The position numbers and the translations under genes are program-made. The notes beneath the pieces are model-generated. The model was given only the letters and a program-made list of their open reading frames with translations. It did not search any database and was not told the origin of the DNA. This document shows positions 26,272 to 34,114 of a stretch of DNA of 62,299 nucleotides, piece by piece. The stretch's first letter is position 1. Every line of letters begins with the position of its first letter. Source of the DNA: Nocardioides sp. PD653-B2 (GTDB lineage Bacteria; Actinomycetota; Actinomycetes; Propionibacteriales; Nocardioidaceae); NCBI RefSeq assembly GCF_002117935.1, contig NZ_BDJE01000062.1:1-62299 (forward strand). The letters run 5' to 3'.

Positions 26272-27576
26272 GTGAACGAGTGGGCGATGCTCGCCGTCGG
26301 GGTGGTGTTGACGGTCGGCACCGGACTGTTCGTGGCGTCCGAGTTCGCGCTGGTCGGACTCGATCGACACGACCTCGAGCGCCGGAGGGACGACGGCGAG
26401 AAGCGCCTCGGTCTGGTGATCGGGGCGCTGAAGATCACCTCGACACACCTGTCCAGCGCCCAGCTGGGGATCACGCTGACCACCCTGTTGACCGGGTACA
26501 CGTTCGAGCCGGCGGTCAGCTCCCTGCTCGAGAGCCCGTTGTCCGGGCTCGGCATGTCCGATGCAGCGGTCCAGACGACCGGTGCCCTGGTCGGTGTCGT
26601 GCTCGCGACGGTGTTCTCGATGGTGATCGGTGAGCTGGTCCCGAAGAACTTCGCCCTGGCGGTGCCGCGACAGACCGCGAAGGCGGTCGTGCCGTTCCAG
26701 GTCGCGTTCACCGCGGTGTTCAAGCCGTTGGTGGTGGCCCTCAACGAGACGGCGAACACGATCATCCGGTCCCTGGGCATCGAGCCCAAGGAGGAGCTCT
26801 CCAGCGCCCGTTCCGCCGACGAGCTGACCTACCTGGTCCGGCACTCGGCTCGGGCCGGGGCGCTCGACCAGCATGATGCGACGCTGCTGGACCGCACGTT
26901 GCGGTTCGCGGCCCTCGACGCGGCAGACGTGATGACACCGCGTGTCCAGATGACCAGTGTCAGCGTCACGGCGACGGCCGCCGACGTCGTCGCGACCTCG
27001 CTGGCCAGCGGCCACTCCCGGATGCCCGTCGTCGAGGACGGGCCCGACGACGTGGTCGGCGTCGTGCACGTCAAGCAGGCGTGGGCGGTGTCGCCGGAGC
27101 GGCGGCACGGCACGGTCGCCGGTGACCTGATGAGCGCTCCGGCCCGGGTGCCGGAGTCGATGAAGGCGAACGCCCTGCTCTCGCTGCTACGGGCCGAGGG
27201 CCTCCAGCTCGCGGTGGTCAGCGACGAGCACGGCGGCACCGCCGGCATCGTCACGCTGGAGGACCTGGTCGAGGAGATCGTCGGCGAGCTCGAGGACGAG
27301 TTCGACCGCGCCCGTCCCGACGTCCAGCGGCGTGGCCGCTCCGTCGTCTTCGACGCCTCGCTTCGGCCCGACGAGCTGCTCGAGCGGGCCGGCGTGTCGG
27401 TACCTCACTCCGAGGAGTGGGACACCGTCGCCGGCTACGTGCTGCACCGGCTCGAACGGCTGCCGGAGCTCGGCGACGAGACGGACCTGGAGACCGGGAC
27501 GTTGCGTGTCGACCGCGTCGACGGCGCCCGTATCGTGCGGCTCCGCTACATCCCGCTGACGGAGGACGCCCGATGA
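26272..27576 (+). CDS. CNNM/CorC-type (hemolysin C family) membrane protein
   Basis: A 434-residue protein with an N-terminal CNNM (DUF21) membrane domain (about 1-190: FVASEFALVGLDRHDLE, SAQLGITLTTLLTGY, VIGELVPKNFALA), two CBS domains (DVMTPRVQMTSVSVTAT to VVGVVHVK; and the pair ending GTAGIVTLEDLVEEIVGELEDEFD) and a C-terminal CorC-HlyC domain. The family exports or regulates Mg2+/Co2+. The GTG start is preceded by AGGAGGAG. It overlaps a second family member by 4 bases, which is typical for actinobacteria. Confidence 0.92.
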   Translation: MNEWAMLAVGVVLTVGTGLFVASEFALVGLDRHDLERRRDDGEKRLGLVIGALKITSTHLSSAQLGITLTTLLTGYTFEPAVSSLLESPLSGLGMSDAAVQTTGALVGVVLATVFSMVIGELVPKNFALAVPRQTAKAVVPFQVAFTAVFKPLVVALNETANTIIRSLGIEPKEELSSARSADELTYLVRHSARAGALDQHDATLLDRTLRFAALDAADVMTPRVQMTSVSVTATAADVVATSLASGHSRMPVVEDGPDDVVGVVHVKQAWAVSPERRHGTVAGDLMSAPARVPESMKANALLSLLRAEGLQLAVVSDEHGGTAGIVTLEDLVEEIVGELEDEFDRARPDVQRRGRSVVFDASLRPDELLERAGVSVPHSEEWDTVAGYVLHRLERLPELGDETDLETGTLRVDRVDGARIVRLRYIPLTEDAR

Positions 27577-28610
27577 GCGACTACCTGCCCGGTCTCGTCT
27601 CGCTGGTCGTGCTGCTGGCCGGGAACGCGTTCTTCGTGGGCGCCGAGTTCGCCGTCATCTCCGCGCGCCGCTCCCAGATCGAGCCGCGCGCGGCGGAGGG
27701 GAGCCGCGCGGCGAAGTCGACGCTGTACGCGATGGAGCACGCGACCCTCATGCTGGCCACCAGCCAGCTCGGCATCACGGTCTGCTCCCTGCTCATCCTC
27801 ACCGTCTCCGAGCCGGCCATCCACCACCTGCTCGAACACCCGCTCGGCGCCACGCCCCTGACGCCGGATGCGATCGGCGTCGTCGCCTTTATCGTCGCCC
27901 TGGTGCTCGTGACCTACCTGCATGTCGTGTTCGGCGAGATGGTGCCGAAGAACACCGCGTTCTCGGTGCCGGAGCGGGCCGCGCTGCTCCTCGCACCGCC
28001 GCTGGTGCTGGTCTCGCGGATCTTCCGGCCGATCATCTGGGCGCTCAACTGGGTCGCCAACGGCGTCGTACGCCTGTGCGGCGTGCAGCCGAAGGACGAG
28101 GCGACCAGCACCTTCACGCTCGAGGAGGTCGCCGGCATCGTCCAGCGCTCCCAGCGCGAAGGGGTCCTGGCCGACACCGCCGGCACCTTGGCGGGCGCGT
28201 TCGAGTTCACCACCAAGCGCGTCGCCGAGGAGGAGGTGCCCCTGGGCGAGGTGGTCCTGCTCCCGTACGGCGTGACGCCGGCGCAGGTGCACCAGGCGGT
28301 CGTCGAGCACGGGTACTCCCGCTACGTCGTCCAGGACAGGAGCGGCGAGCCGAGCGGCTACCTGCACGTCAAGGACGTGATGGACCTCGACACCGCCTTC
28401 GACACCGCGATCCCGGCCAAGCGGATCAGGCGCCTGGTCTCGGTCCAGCGCGATGCCGAGCTCGAGGACGCCATGCGGCGCCTGCGCCAGCTGGGCACCC
28501 ACGTGGCCCGCACCGTCGACGAGGACGGTGCCACCACCGGCCTGCTCTTCCTCGAGGACGTCCTCGAGGTCCTGGTCGGAGAGGTGGACGACGCCACGAC
28601 GCGCCGCTGA
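27573..28610 (+). CDS. CNNM/CorC-type membrane protein, second copy lacking CorC-HlyC domain
   Basis: 345 residues: a CNNM membrane domain (AEFAVISARRSQIE, SQLGITVCSLLI, VFGEMVPKNTAFS) and a CBS pair (EEVPLGEVVLLPYGVTPAQ; ending TTGLLFLEDVLEVLVGEVDD). The C-terminal CorC-HlyC domain of the upstream paralogue is absent. The two proteins probably form a heteromeric transporter for Mg2+ or another divalent cation. Translational coupling by ATGA at 27573 supports this. Confidence 0.9.
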   Translation: MSDYLPGLVSLVVLLAGNAFFVGAEFAVISARRSQIEPRAAEGSRAAKSTLYAMEHATLMLATSQLGITVCSLLILTVSEPAIHHLLEHPLGATPLTPDAIGVVAFIVALVLVTYLHVVFGEMVPKNTAFSVPERAALLLAPPLVLVSRIFRPIIWALNWVANGVVRLCGVQPKDEATSTFTLEEVAGIVQRSQREGVLADTAGTLAGAFEFTTKRVAEEEVPLGEVVLLPYGVTPAQVHQAVVEHGYSRYVVQDRSGEPSGYLHVKDVMDLDTAFDTAIPAKRIRRLVSVQRDAELEDAMRRLRQLGTHVARTVDEDGATTGLLFLEDVLEVLVGEVDDATTRR

Positions 28611-28660
28611 GCCCGGTGACGGAGCCGGCGACGCTCCGCTGGACGACGGCCCGGAAGACA

Positions 28661-28698
28661 TCGAGCCCCTGACCTGCTGTTGCAGGTCAGGGGCTCGA
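28661..28698. terminator. 17-bp stem terminator between corC-like gene and tRNA-His
   Basis: The arms TCGAGCCCCTGACCTGC and GCAGGTCAGGGGCTCGA are perfectly complementary around a TGTT loop. It can end both the plus-strand CNNM operon and the minus-strand tRNA-His. It shares GAGCCCCTGAC/GTCAGGGGCTC with the tRNA-Lys terminator. Confidence 0.85.
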
Positions 28699-28706
28699 CT
28701 CGTTGG

Positions 28707-28780
28707 GGTGAGTAACGGGACTCGAACCCGCGACATCCGCCACCACAAGGCGGCGCTCTACCAGCTGAGCTATACCCACC
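28707..28780 (-). tRNA. tRNA-His (anticodon GUG)
   Basis: The minus strand gives acceptor GTGGGTA/TACTCAC, an encoded extra G at -1 opposite C73 (the His identity element), D arm TAGCTCAGCTGGTAGAGC, anticodon loop with GTG between CCGCC and GGCGG, and T arm GGGTTCGAGTCCC. CCA is not encoded. Confidence 0.95.
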
Positions 28781-28819
28781 ATCACGGTCCTGTCGGACCG
28801 AGCAGAAAGTGTAGGGGAC

Positions 28820-29488
28820 TCAGTCGTCGTTCGCTGAATCGGGTTCGTCGGTGGCCGCCGCGGGCGGCTCGGGATCTCCGGTGAGCCCGGTGAGCGCACC
28901 TCCGTGCTTGAGGGCGATGGCCCGGGCGACGTCGCTCTCGGGGCCGGGCGACGGGACGAAGACGGCCTCGCGGTAGTAGCGGAGCTCCTCGATGCTCTCC
29001 TGGATGTCGGCCAGGGCGCGGTGGTTGCCGCGCTTCGGCGGCGCCTGGAAGTAGGCCCGCGGGAACCAGCGGCGCGAGAGCTCCTTGATCGAGGAAACGT
29101 CCACGATCCGGTAGTGGAGGAACGTCTCGAGGGTCGGCATGTCGCGGGCGAGGAAGGCCCGGTCGGTCGCGACCGTGTTGCCGGCGAGCGGGGGACGGCT
29201 GCCGTCGGGGCAGTGCTCCTTGATGTAGGCGAGCACTCGCTCCTCGGCCTCGTCGAGGGTGATGCCGGAGTCGAGCTCGCGGGTCAGCCCCGACTTCTCG
29301 TGCATCTCCTTGACGAAGTCGTTCATCTGGTCGAGCGCCTCGGCCGGTGGCTTGATGATGAGATCGACGCCGTCGCCGAGCACGTTGAGGTCGAAGTCGG
29401 TCACCAGGGCGGCGACCTCGATCAGCGCGTCGGCCCCGAGATCCAGGCCGGTCATCTCACAGTCGATCCAGACAAGTCTTTCGTTCAC
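28820..29488 (-). CDS. orn: Oligoribonuclease
   Basis: A 3'-5' exoribonuclease of the DEDDh family that degrades two- to five-nucleotide RNAs, including pGpG, in the cytosol. About 222 residues from GTG 29488 (NERLVWIDCEMTGLDLG; DE of ExoI), with STIDE-like positions and the ExoIII motif HRALADIQESIEEL carrying the catalytic His and Asp. The C-terminal tail beyond residue 190 is acidic. A TTG and a GTG lie further upstream in frame; I chose the one that fits orthologues. Confidence 0.93.
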   Translation of the reverse strand: MNERLVWIDCEMTGLDLGADALIEVAALVTDFDLNVLGDGVDLIIKPPAEALDQMNDFVKEMHEKSGLTRELDSGITLDEAEERVLAYIKEHCPDGSRPPLAGNTVATDRAFLARDMPTLETFLHYRIVDVSSIKELSRRWFPRAYFQAPPKRGNHRALADIQESIEELRYYREAVFVPSPGPESDVARAIALKHGGALTGLTGDPEPPAAATDEPDSANDD

Positions 29489-29560
29489 GAAGGGCACCCT
29501 ACGCCGCAATCGGTGAGCACTCTCAGCCGTCGTTCAGCCGCCCGCTCTAGGGTCAGGGGC

Positions 29561-30034
29561 GTGAAGGAGTGGTGGGGCCTGCTTGCCCGGGTGGTGGCGG
29601 GCGGGGTGTGGATCGTCGCCGGCGCCATCAAGCTGCCCGACCCCGCGCAGAGCGTCGCGGCCGTCCGGGCCTACGACCTGCTGCCCGCCTCGATCGTCCC
29701 GACGGTCGGCCAGCTGCTGCCGGTGGTCGAGATCGTCGTGGGCGTCTGCCTGGTCGTCGGCCTCCTGACCCGCGGGGCCGCCGTGGTCTCCGCGCTTCTC
29801 TTCCTCGCGTTCGTCATCGGCATCGCCTCGGTGTGGGCCCGGGGGATCAGCATCGACTGCGGCTGCTTCGGCGGCGGCGGTGCTGACCCCGACGCGGCGT
29901 CCAGCTACCCCTGGGAGATCGCCCGCGACGTCGCCCTGCTCGTCGCGTCTGTCTTTGCCGCCTGGCTGCCGTCGACGAAGCTGGCCCTGGACAACCTGCT
30001 GTTCCGCCGTACCACCGTCGCCGAAGGAATCTGA
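29561..30034 (+). CDS. MauE/DoxX-like membrane protein
   Basis: A 157-residue protein with four membrane helices, the MauE (methylamine utilisation) pattern: ARVVAGGVWIVAGAIKLPDPAQS at the start and ISIDCGCFGGGG, the paired cysteines of the family, near residue 105. MauE-type proteins work with thioredoxin-like partners in disulfide transfer or membrane redox. It overlaps the DsbA-type gene by one base (TGATG). No methylamine dehydrogenase is present, so the name reflects fold only. GTG start. Confidence 0.85.
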   Translation: MKEWWGLLARVVAGGVWIVAGAIKLPDPAQSVAAVRAYDLLPASIVPTVGQLLPVVEIVVGVCLVVGLLTRGAAVVSALLFLAFVIGIASVWARGISIDCGCFGGGGADPDAASSYPWEIARDVALLVASVFAAWLPSTKLALDNLLFRRTTVAEGI

Positions 30035-30765
30035 TGTCGAAGAAGAACCGGGAGACCGACCGCGCCGCGCGCGCTGCCGCCGCGATGGCCGAGCAGCACC
30101 GCCAGGAAGCCCGCCGCCGCAACGTGATGGTCGGCGGGGTCGTGCTCGCGATCCTGGTCGTGGTCGCGGTCGGCTATTTCATCTCGAGAAGCCTCGACAC
30201 CACGACCGACGTGTCGGCGCCCGCGGCCGGCAGCGAGTTCGGGCTGACCATCGGGCCGGACGACGCCCCGCACGAGGTGATCATCTACGAGGACTTCCTC
30301 TGCCCGTTCTGCGGAGAGCTCGAAGCGGCCTCGCGGGACGACCTCTCCCAGCTCGCCGCCGACGGCAAGGTCCAGGTCGAGTACCGGCCGTTCGACCTGC
30401 TCACCCAGGCCGGTGACTACTCCGCCCGCTCGGCCGGTGCGTTCTCGATCGTGCTCGACAAGGCCGGTGCGGACGTCGCCAAGAAGTTCCACGACCTGCT
30501 CTACGAGAACCAGCCCAGCGAGGCCGGCCCATTCCCCGACAACGCCGCGTTGGTCGACCTCGCCGTCCAGGCCGGAGCGACGGAGGCGGACGTCAAGGGA
30601 CCGATCGAGGACGAGGACGGCGCCGGCTGGGCCGACCGGGCGACGAAGGCGGCCGACGAGGCCGGGGTGTCGGGTACGCCGACGGTGCTCCTCGACGGCA
30701 AGGTCTTCACCGACTACAGCAACATGCAGGACCTCGCCTCCAACCTGGTCGAGCAGCTGCAGTAG
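30034..30765 (+). CDS. Membrane-anchored DsbA-family thiol-disulfide oxidoreductase
   Basis: 243 residues: a cytosolic basic N-terminus, one helix (about 31-50), then an extracytoplasmic DsbA/thioredoxin fold with catalytic Cys90-Pro-Phe-Cys93 (YEDFLCPFCGELE) and the cis-Pro loop SGTPTVLLDG near residue 212. It should oxidise or isomerise cell-envelope proteins. Translational coupling with the MauE-like gene suggests that the latter regenerates it, replacing DsbB or VKOR, which is inference. Confidence 0.9.
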   Translation: MSKKNRETDRAARAAAAMAEQHRQEARRRNVMVGGVVLAILVVVAVGYFISRSLDTTTDVSAPAAGSEFGLTIGPDDAPHEVIIYEDFLCPFCGELEAASRDDLSQLAADGKVQVEYRPFDLLTQAGDYSARSAGAFSIVLDKAGADVAKKFHDLLYENQPSEAGPFPDNAALVDLAVQAGATEADVKGPIEDEDGAGWADRATKAADEAGVSGTPTVLLDGKVFTDYSNMQDLASNLVEQLQ

Positions 30766-30829
30766 CCCACGACGCTGCCCGCGGCCGCCGGTTGGTGCTT
30801 CGTCCACGTCCGCTGACAGACTCCGTCGG

Positions 30830-31861
30830 ATGAGCACCCTGTCCGGCTTCATCGCCCGTCTGCCCAAGGCCGAGCTGCACGTCCACCACGTCGGCTCGGC
30901 GTCGCCGCGGATCGTCGCGGAGCTCGCGGAGCGGCACCCGGGCACGGTGCCGAGCGACCCCGACGCGTTGCGGGCGTTCTTCGAGTTCCGCGACTTCGCG
31001 CACTTCATCGAGGTCTACCTCGCGGTCGTCGACCTGATCCGCACCCCGGAGGACATCCGCTACCTGACCTACGAGGTCGCCCGCGAGATGGCGACCGGCC
31101 AGGGTCTCCGCTACGCCGAGCTCACGTGCACGCCGTACACCTCGGTGCGCCCCGACGAGCCCGGCAAGGGCATGCCGATCGAGGCCTACACGGACGCGAT
31201 CGAGGACGCGCGGGTCGCTGCCGAGCGCGACTTCGGGCTGGTGCTGCGCTGGATCTACGACATCCCCGGCGAGTCCGGTGTCCCGGCGGCCGACGCGACC
31301 CTCGACTACGCGCTGCACCACCGCACCGACGCGCTGGTCGGCTTCGGGCTCGGTGGACCGGAGATCGGTGTGCCGCGGCCGCAGTTCCAGCCGCACTTCG
31401 ACGCGGCCCGGGCCGCCGGGCTGCACAGCGTCCCGCATGCCGGCGAGACCACGGGTCCGGAGACGGTCTGGCACGCTCTGCGCCTCCTCGGTGCGGAGCG
31501 GATCGGCCACGGCACGTCGTCGGCGCAGGACCCCGAGCTGCTCGCCCACCTGGCCGCGACCGGCGTCCCGCTCGAGGTCTGCCCGTCGTCCAACATCGCC
31601 ACCCGGGCCGTCGCCACGCTCGACGAGCACCCGATCCGCGCGTTCCGCGACGCCGGCGTGACGATCACGGTCAACTCCGACGACCCGCCGATGTTCGGCA
31701 CCACCCTCAACCGGGAGTACGAGATCGCGGCCGACCTCCTCGGCCTCGACGAGACCGGGGTCGCCGACCTGGCGCGGACCGCCGTGCGTGCGTCCTTCGC
31801 CGATGACGACCTGAAGGCGCGGGTGCTCGGCGAGATCGACGAGTACGCCGCCACACCCTGA
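30830..31861 (+). CDS. Adenosine-deaminase-family amidohydrolase
   Basis: A 343-residue zinc deaminase. Metal ligands are visible: His17 and His19 (KAELHVHHVGSAS), the later His in SVPHAGETTG (with catalytic Glu), GHGTSS and the Asp pair NSDDPPMF. The usual HLH-G segment is here HVHHVGS, a variant I associate with an actinobacterial subgroup. Substrate may be adenosine or, in menaquinone-by-futalosine organisms, aminodeoxyfutalosine; there is no other futalosine gene in the window to support the latter. Confidence 0.85.
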   Translation: MSTLSGFIARLPKAELHVHHVGSASPRIVAELAERHPGTVPSDPDALRAFFEFRDFAHFIEVYLAVVDLIRTPEDIRYLTYEVAREMATGQGLRYAELTCTPYTSVRPDEPGKGMPIEAYTDAIEDARVAAERDFGLVLRWIYDIPGESGVPAADATLDYALHHRTDALVGFGLGGPEIGVPRPQFQPHFDAARAAGLHSVPHAGETTGPETVWHALRLLGAERIGHGTSSAQDPELLAHLAATGVPLEVCPSSNIATRAVATLDEHPIRAFRDAGVTITVNSDDPPMFGTTLNREYEIAADLLGLDETGVADLARTAVRASFADDDLKARVLGEIDEYAATP

Positions 31862-31876
31862 TCCGGAAATGATTCA

Positions 31877-31907
31877 GGCCCCGCAAAACTCATACTTTTG
31901 CGGGGCC
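31877..31907. terminator. 12-bp stem terminator after deaminase gene
   Basis: GGCCCCGCAAAA and TTTTGCGGGGCC pair perfectly across the 7-base loop CTCATAC. The A/T ends of the stem make it a good intrinsic terminator for the deaminase transcript; it also insulates the LuxR gene. Confidence 0.9.
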
Positions 31908-32026
31908 ACCACCTTTGTATCCCGCGCGCGGCCTTGAACCGTGCATTGGCGCGCGTGTCGACTGCCTCACATCGGGTAACGGTCCAAACCGGACCCCGGC
32001 CGGCGAGCGGGGCATAGGGTAGTGGC

Positions 32027-32692
32027 ATGCCAGGCGCTGCACCGATCCGCATCGCGATCGTCAACGACTATGAGATCGTCGTGGCCGGGGTGGCGGCCAT
32101 GCTCGCGCCCCACCACGAGCGGGTGGAGATCGTCGAGCTCGACTCCGGCCTCCCCGTGCTCAGCGAGGTCGACGTGATCCTCTACGACACGTTCGGCCAG
32201 GTGCAGGGCGACGCGGTCGACCTCGAGGACCTGCTCCACGGCAGCTCCGCCAAGGTGGCCATCTTCAGCTGGAACCTCCAGACGGACCTCGTGCAGAAGG
32301 CGATCGACCGCGGCGCGTCCGGCTACCTGTCGAAGGGGCTGTCGGCCGACGGGGTGATCGCCGCGATCGAGGCCATGCACGCCGGCGAGACCGTCGTACC
32401 GCGGGAGTCGGCCGAGTCCGTCGGACACGATGCCTCCGGCGAGTGGCCCGGCCGCGAAGCCGGCCTCACCGCTCGGGAGGCGGAGGTCCTCGCGCTCATC
32501 ACCCAGGGCCTGAGCAATCAGGAGATCGCCCTCCAGACGTACCTGTCCATCAACTCGGTGAAGACCTACATCCGCACGGCGTACCGCAAGATCGGCGTCT
32601 CGCGGCGCTCGCAGGCGGTCGCCTGGGGCATGCGGCACGGCTTCGAGCCCGACCGGATGCGCAGCGTCGCCCCGGCCCAGGGCCGCTCCTAG
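32027..32692 (+). CDS. LuxR-type response regulator, paralogue of the one at 11633
   Basis: 221 residues. The receiver domain (IRIAIVNDYEIVVAGVAAML) keeps an Asp in VILYDTFG and Lys in GYLSKGLSADG. The LuxR helix-turn-helix has LTAREAEVLALITQGLSNQEIA and LSINSVKTYIRTAYRKIGV. Its similarity to the 11633 gene in both halves suggests duplication of a regulator family without local kinases. A 165-base upstream region contains the terminator above. Confidence 0.9.
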   Translation: MPGAAPIRIAIVNDYEIVVAGVAAMLAPHHERVEIVELDSGLPVLSEVDVILYDTFGQVQGDAVDLEDLLHGSSAKVAIFSWNLQTDLVQKAIDRGASGYLSKGLSADGVIAAIEAMHAGETVVPRESAESVGHDASGEWPGREAGLTAREAEVLALITQGLSNQEIALQTYLSINSVKTYIRTAYRKIGVSRRSQAVAWGMRHGFEPDRMRSVAPAQGRS

Positions 32693-32806
32693 CCGGACGC
32701 CTCAGAGGCGCTCGCCGGCCTCGACCCGGGACTCGATGGTGTTGCCAGCATCGAGCACGAGCCCGGCCAGGAGCCGGCGCCGGACGGGTTCCCGAGCCGC
32801 GCCGCG

Positions 32807-32968
32807 ATGGAGATGATGGCGACGTCGCTCGGGTACGACGTCACCAGGTCCGACGGGGGGATCGTCCCGGAGGACCAGCGCGACGGGATCCTCCCCTACT
32901 ACCGCCCGGAGCCCTCGCACGGGAAGCGCCGCGCCACCTGCGCGCTGCGGAACCGGGTCGCTGCCTGA
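32807..32968 (+). pseudogene. Possible remnant ORF after LuxR gene
   Basis: Continuing the LuxR frame beyond its TAG (32690-32692) there are 91 sense codons with no in-frame stop until 32966. The only clear start is ATG 32807 (53 residues: MEMMATSLGYDVTRSDGG, then GIVPEDQRDGILPYYRPEPSHG). The sequence has natural amino-acid composition rather than the Arg/Pro-rich look of shadows. I do not recognise the family. It could be a short gene, or a decayed gene whose start is lost. No good ribosome-binding site is visible. Confidence 0.35.
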
Positions 32969-32983
32969 CGGACCGGCTCTGGG

Positions 32984-33057
32984 CGCCCCCGGCAGGACTC
33001 GAACCTGCGACCTAGAGATTAGAAGGCTCTTGCTCTATCCAGCTGAGCTACAGGGGC
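32984..33057 (-). tRNA. tRNA-Arg (anticodon UCU)
   Basis: The minus strand shows acceptor GCCCCTG/CGGGGGC, D arm TAGCTCAGCTGGATAGAGCA, anticodon loop CTTCTAA with anticodon TCT, and T arm GCAGGTTCGAGTCCTGC. It reads the rare AGA codon. Encoded bases after the discriminator G start CC but lack a full CCA. Confidence 0.93.
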
Positions 33058-33115
33058 TGGGCGCGACCATTGTGACGCACGACGATCCCGGTCAGCGGTG
33101 CTGGTGGTCGGTCAG

Positions 33116-34015
33116 TCAGTCCTCGTCCGGTGACGCGAACACCAAGATGTCATCGGCGGACGGCACGAAGTAGTAGCCGCCGGTGAGCGCGGTCGTGTAG
33201 CGGGTCAGCGCGTCGCGCACGCCGTTCGTCAGGCCGGCCATGCTGTCGAGCATCGTGGCGAGCGGCCCCTGCTCGGCGCTGAACCCGACGAACATCGTGC
33301 CGTGCTCGGTGACGCGGCCGTACGGCGTGTTGCGCCGGAAGATCTGGCCGAACTCCTCCTGGTCCGTGCGGGCCACGTGGGAGCTCTCCGGCTTGTCGTC
33401 GAGCTCGACGCTGCCGGCCTTGGTGCGGCCGATGACCCGCTCCTGCTGCTCCTGGCCCAACGCCGTCCAGGCCGGCGCGTCGTGCACCCACTTCTGGAGC
33501 AGCAGCACCGAGCCGCCGGCGCCGGGGGAGCCGGCAGGCACGAGCACCTCCTGCGGCGCCACCAGGAGCGAGTGGTTCTCGGTGCCGTCGACGAAGCCGG
33601 TGAGGTCCAGGTCGCGGTGGTAGGACCAGCTCACGGTCTCCTCGACCAGCACGGCGACGTCCGCGAGGGCCGCGATCATGCCGATCGCGGCGTCGAAGAC
33701 CACGTCGTAGGACCCTCCGGCGATCCACAGCACCAGGTCGCGCTGGGTGGCGGGCATCGTGAACCCCTCGATGCCCACGACGTCGTCGTCGAAGCCGTGC
33801 ACGGCGACGGGCGAGCGGTCCGGCGCGGCAGCGCGCCACACCTCGGGGCGGAACCCGGCGACCAGGTTCACGCCGCCCATCGTCGTGCGCGGCTCGGAGA
33901 GGTCGGCGACCGCTGCCACCAGCGCCGAGGCGGTGGCGGGCTCGCGCCGGTCGAGCTCGAGGTAGGTGTGCGCCAGGTTGCCCAGGGCGAAGATTCCGGT
34001 CTGCGGGACGGCCAT
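33116..34015 (-). CDS. Dyp-type haem peroxidase
   Basis: A 299-residue dye-decolourising peroxidase of the short (type B-like) class. The family signature GXXDG is present as TGFVDGTENH, whose Asp acts in catalysis; the proximal haem ligand is probably His in ESSHVARTD, and a conserved Arg follows in IFRRNTPYG. No Tat or Sec signal and no encapsulin gene are adjacent, so it is likely cytosolic; an encapsulation peptide at its C-terminus is not obvious. Confidence 0.92.
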   Translation of the reverse strand: MAVPQTGIFALGNLAHTYLELDRREPATASALVAAVADLSEPRTTMGGVNLVAGFRPEVWRAAAPDRSPVAVHGFDDDVVGIEGFTMPATQRDLVLWIAGGSYDVVFDAAIGMIAALADVAVLVEETVSWSYHRDLDLTGFVDGTENHSLLVAPQEVLVPAGSPGAGGSVLLLQKWVHDAPAWTALGQEQQERVIGRTKAGSVELDDKPESSHVARTDQEEFGQIFRRNTPYGRVTEHGTMFVGFSAEQGPLATMLDSMAGLTNGVRDALTRYTTALTGGYYFVPSADDILVFASPDED

Positions 34016-34114
34016 GCCCCAGTTTCCCGCACAACGGCTCCTGCGGAGGCCTGCGGATCAGCAACGGCACCTGGGACGGGGATCACGGTCGCGGAGCGGA
34101 TCCAGTACGGCCGC

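Noticed and set aside
33116..34015. Encapsulin cargo system for the Dyp peroxidase
   Set aside because: No encapsulin gene is within reach and no clear targeting peptide is present at the peroxidase C-terminus.
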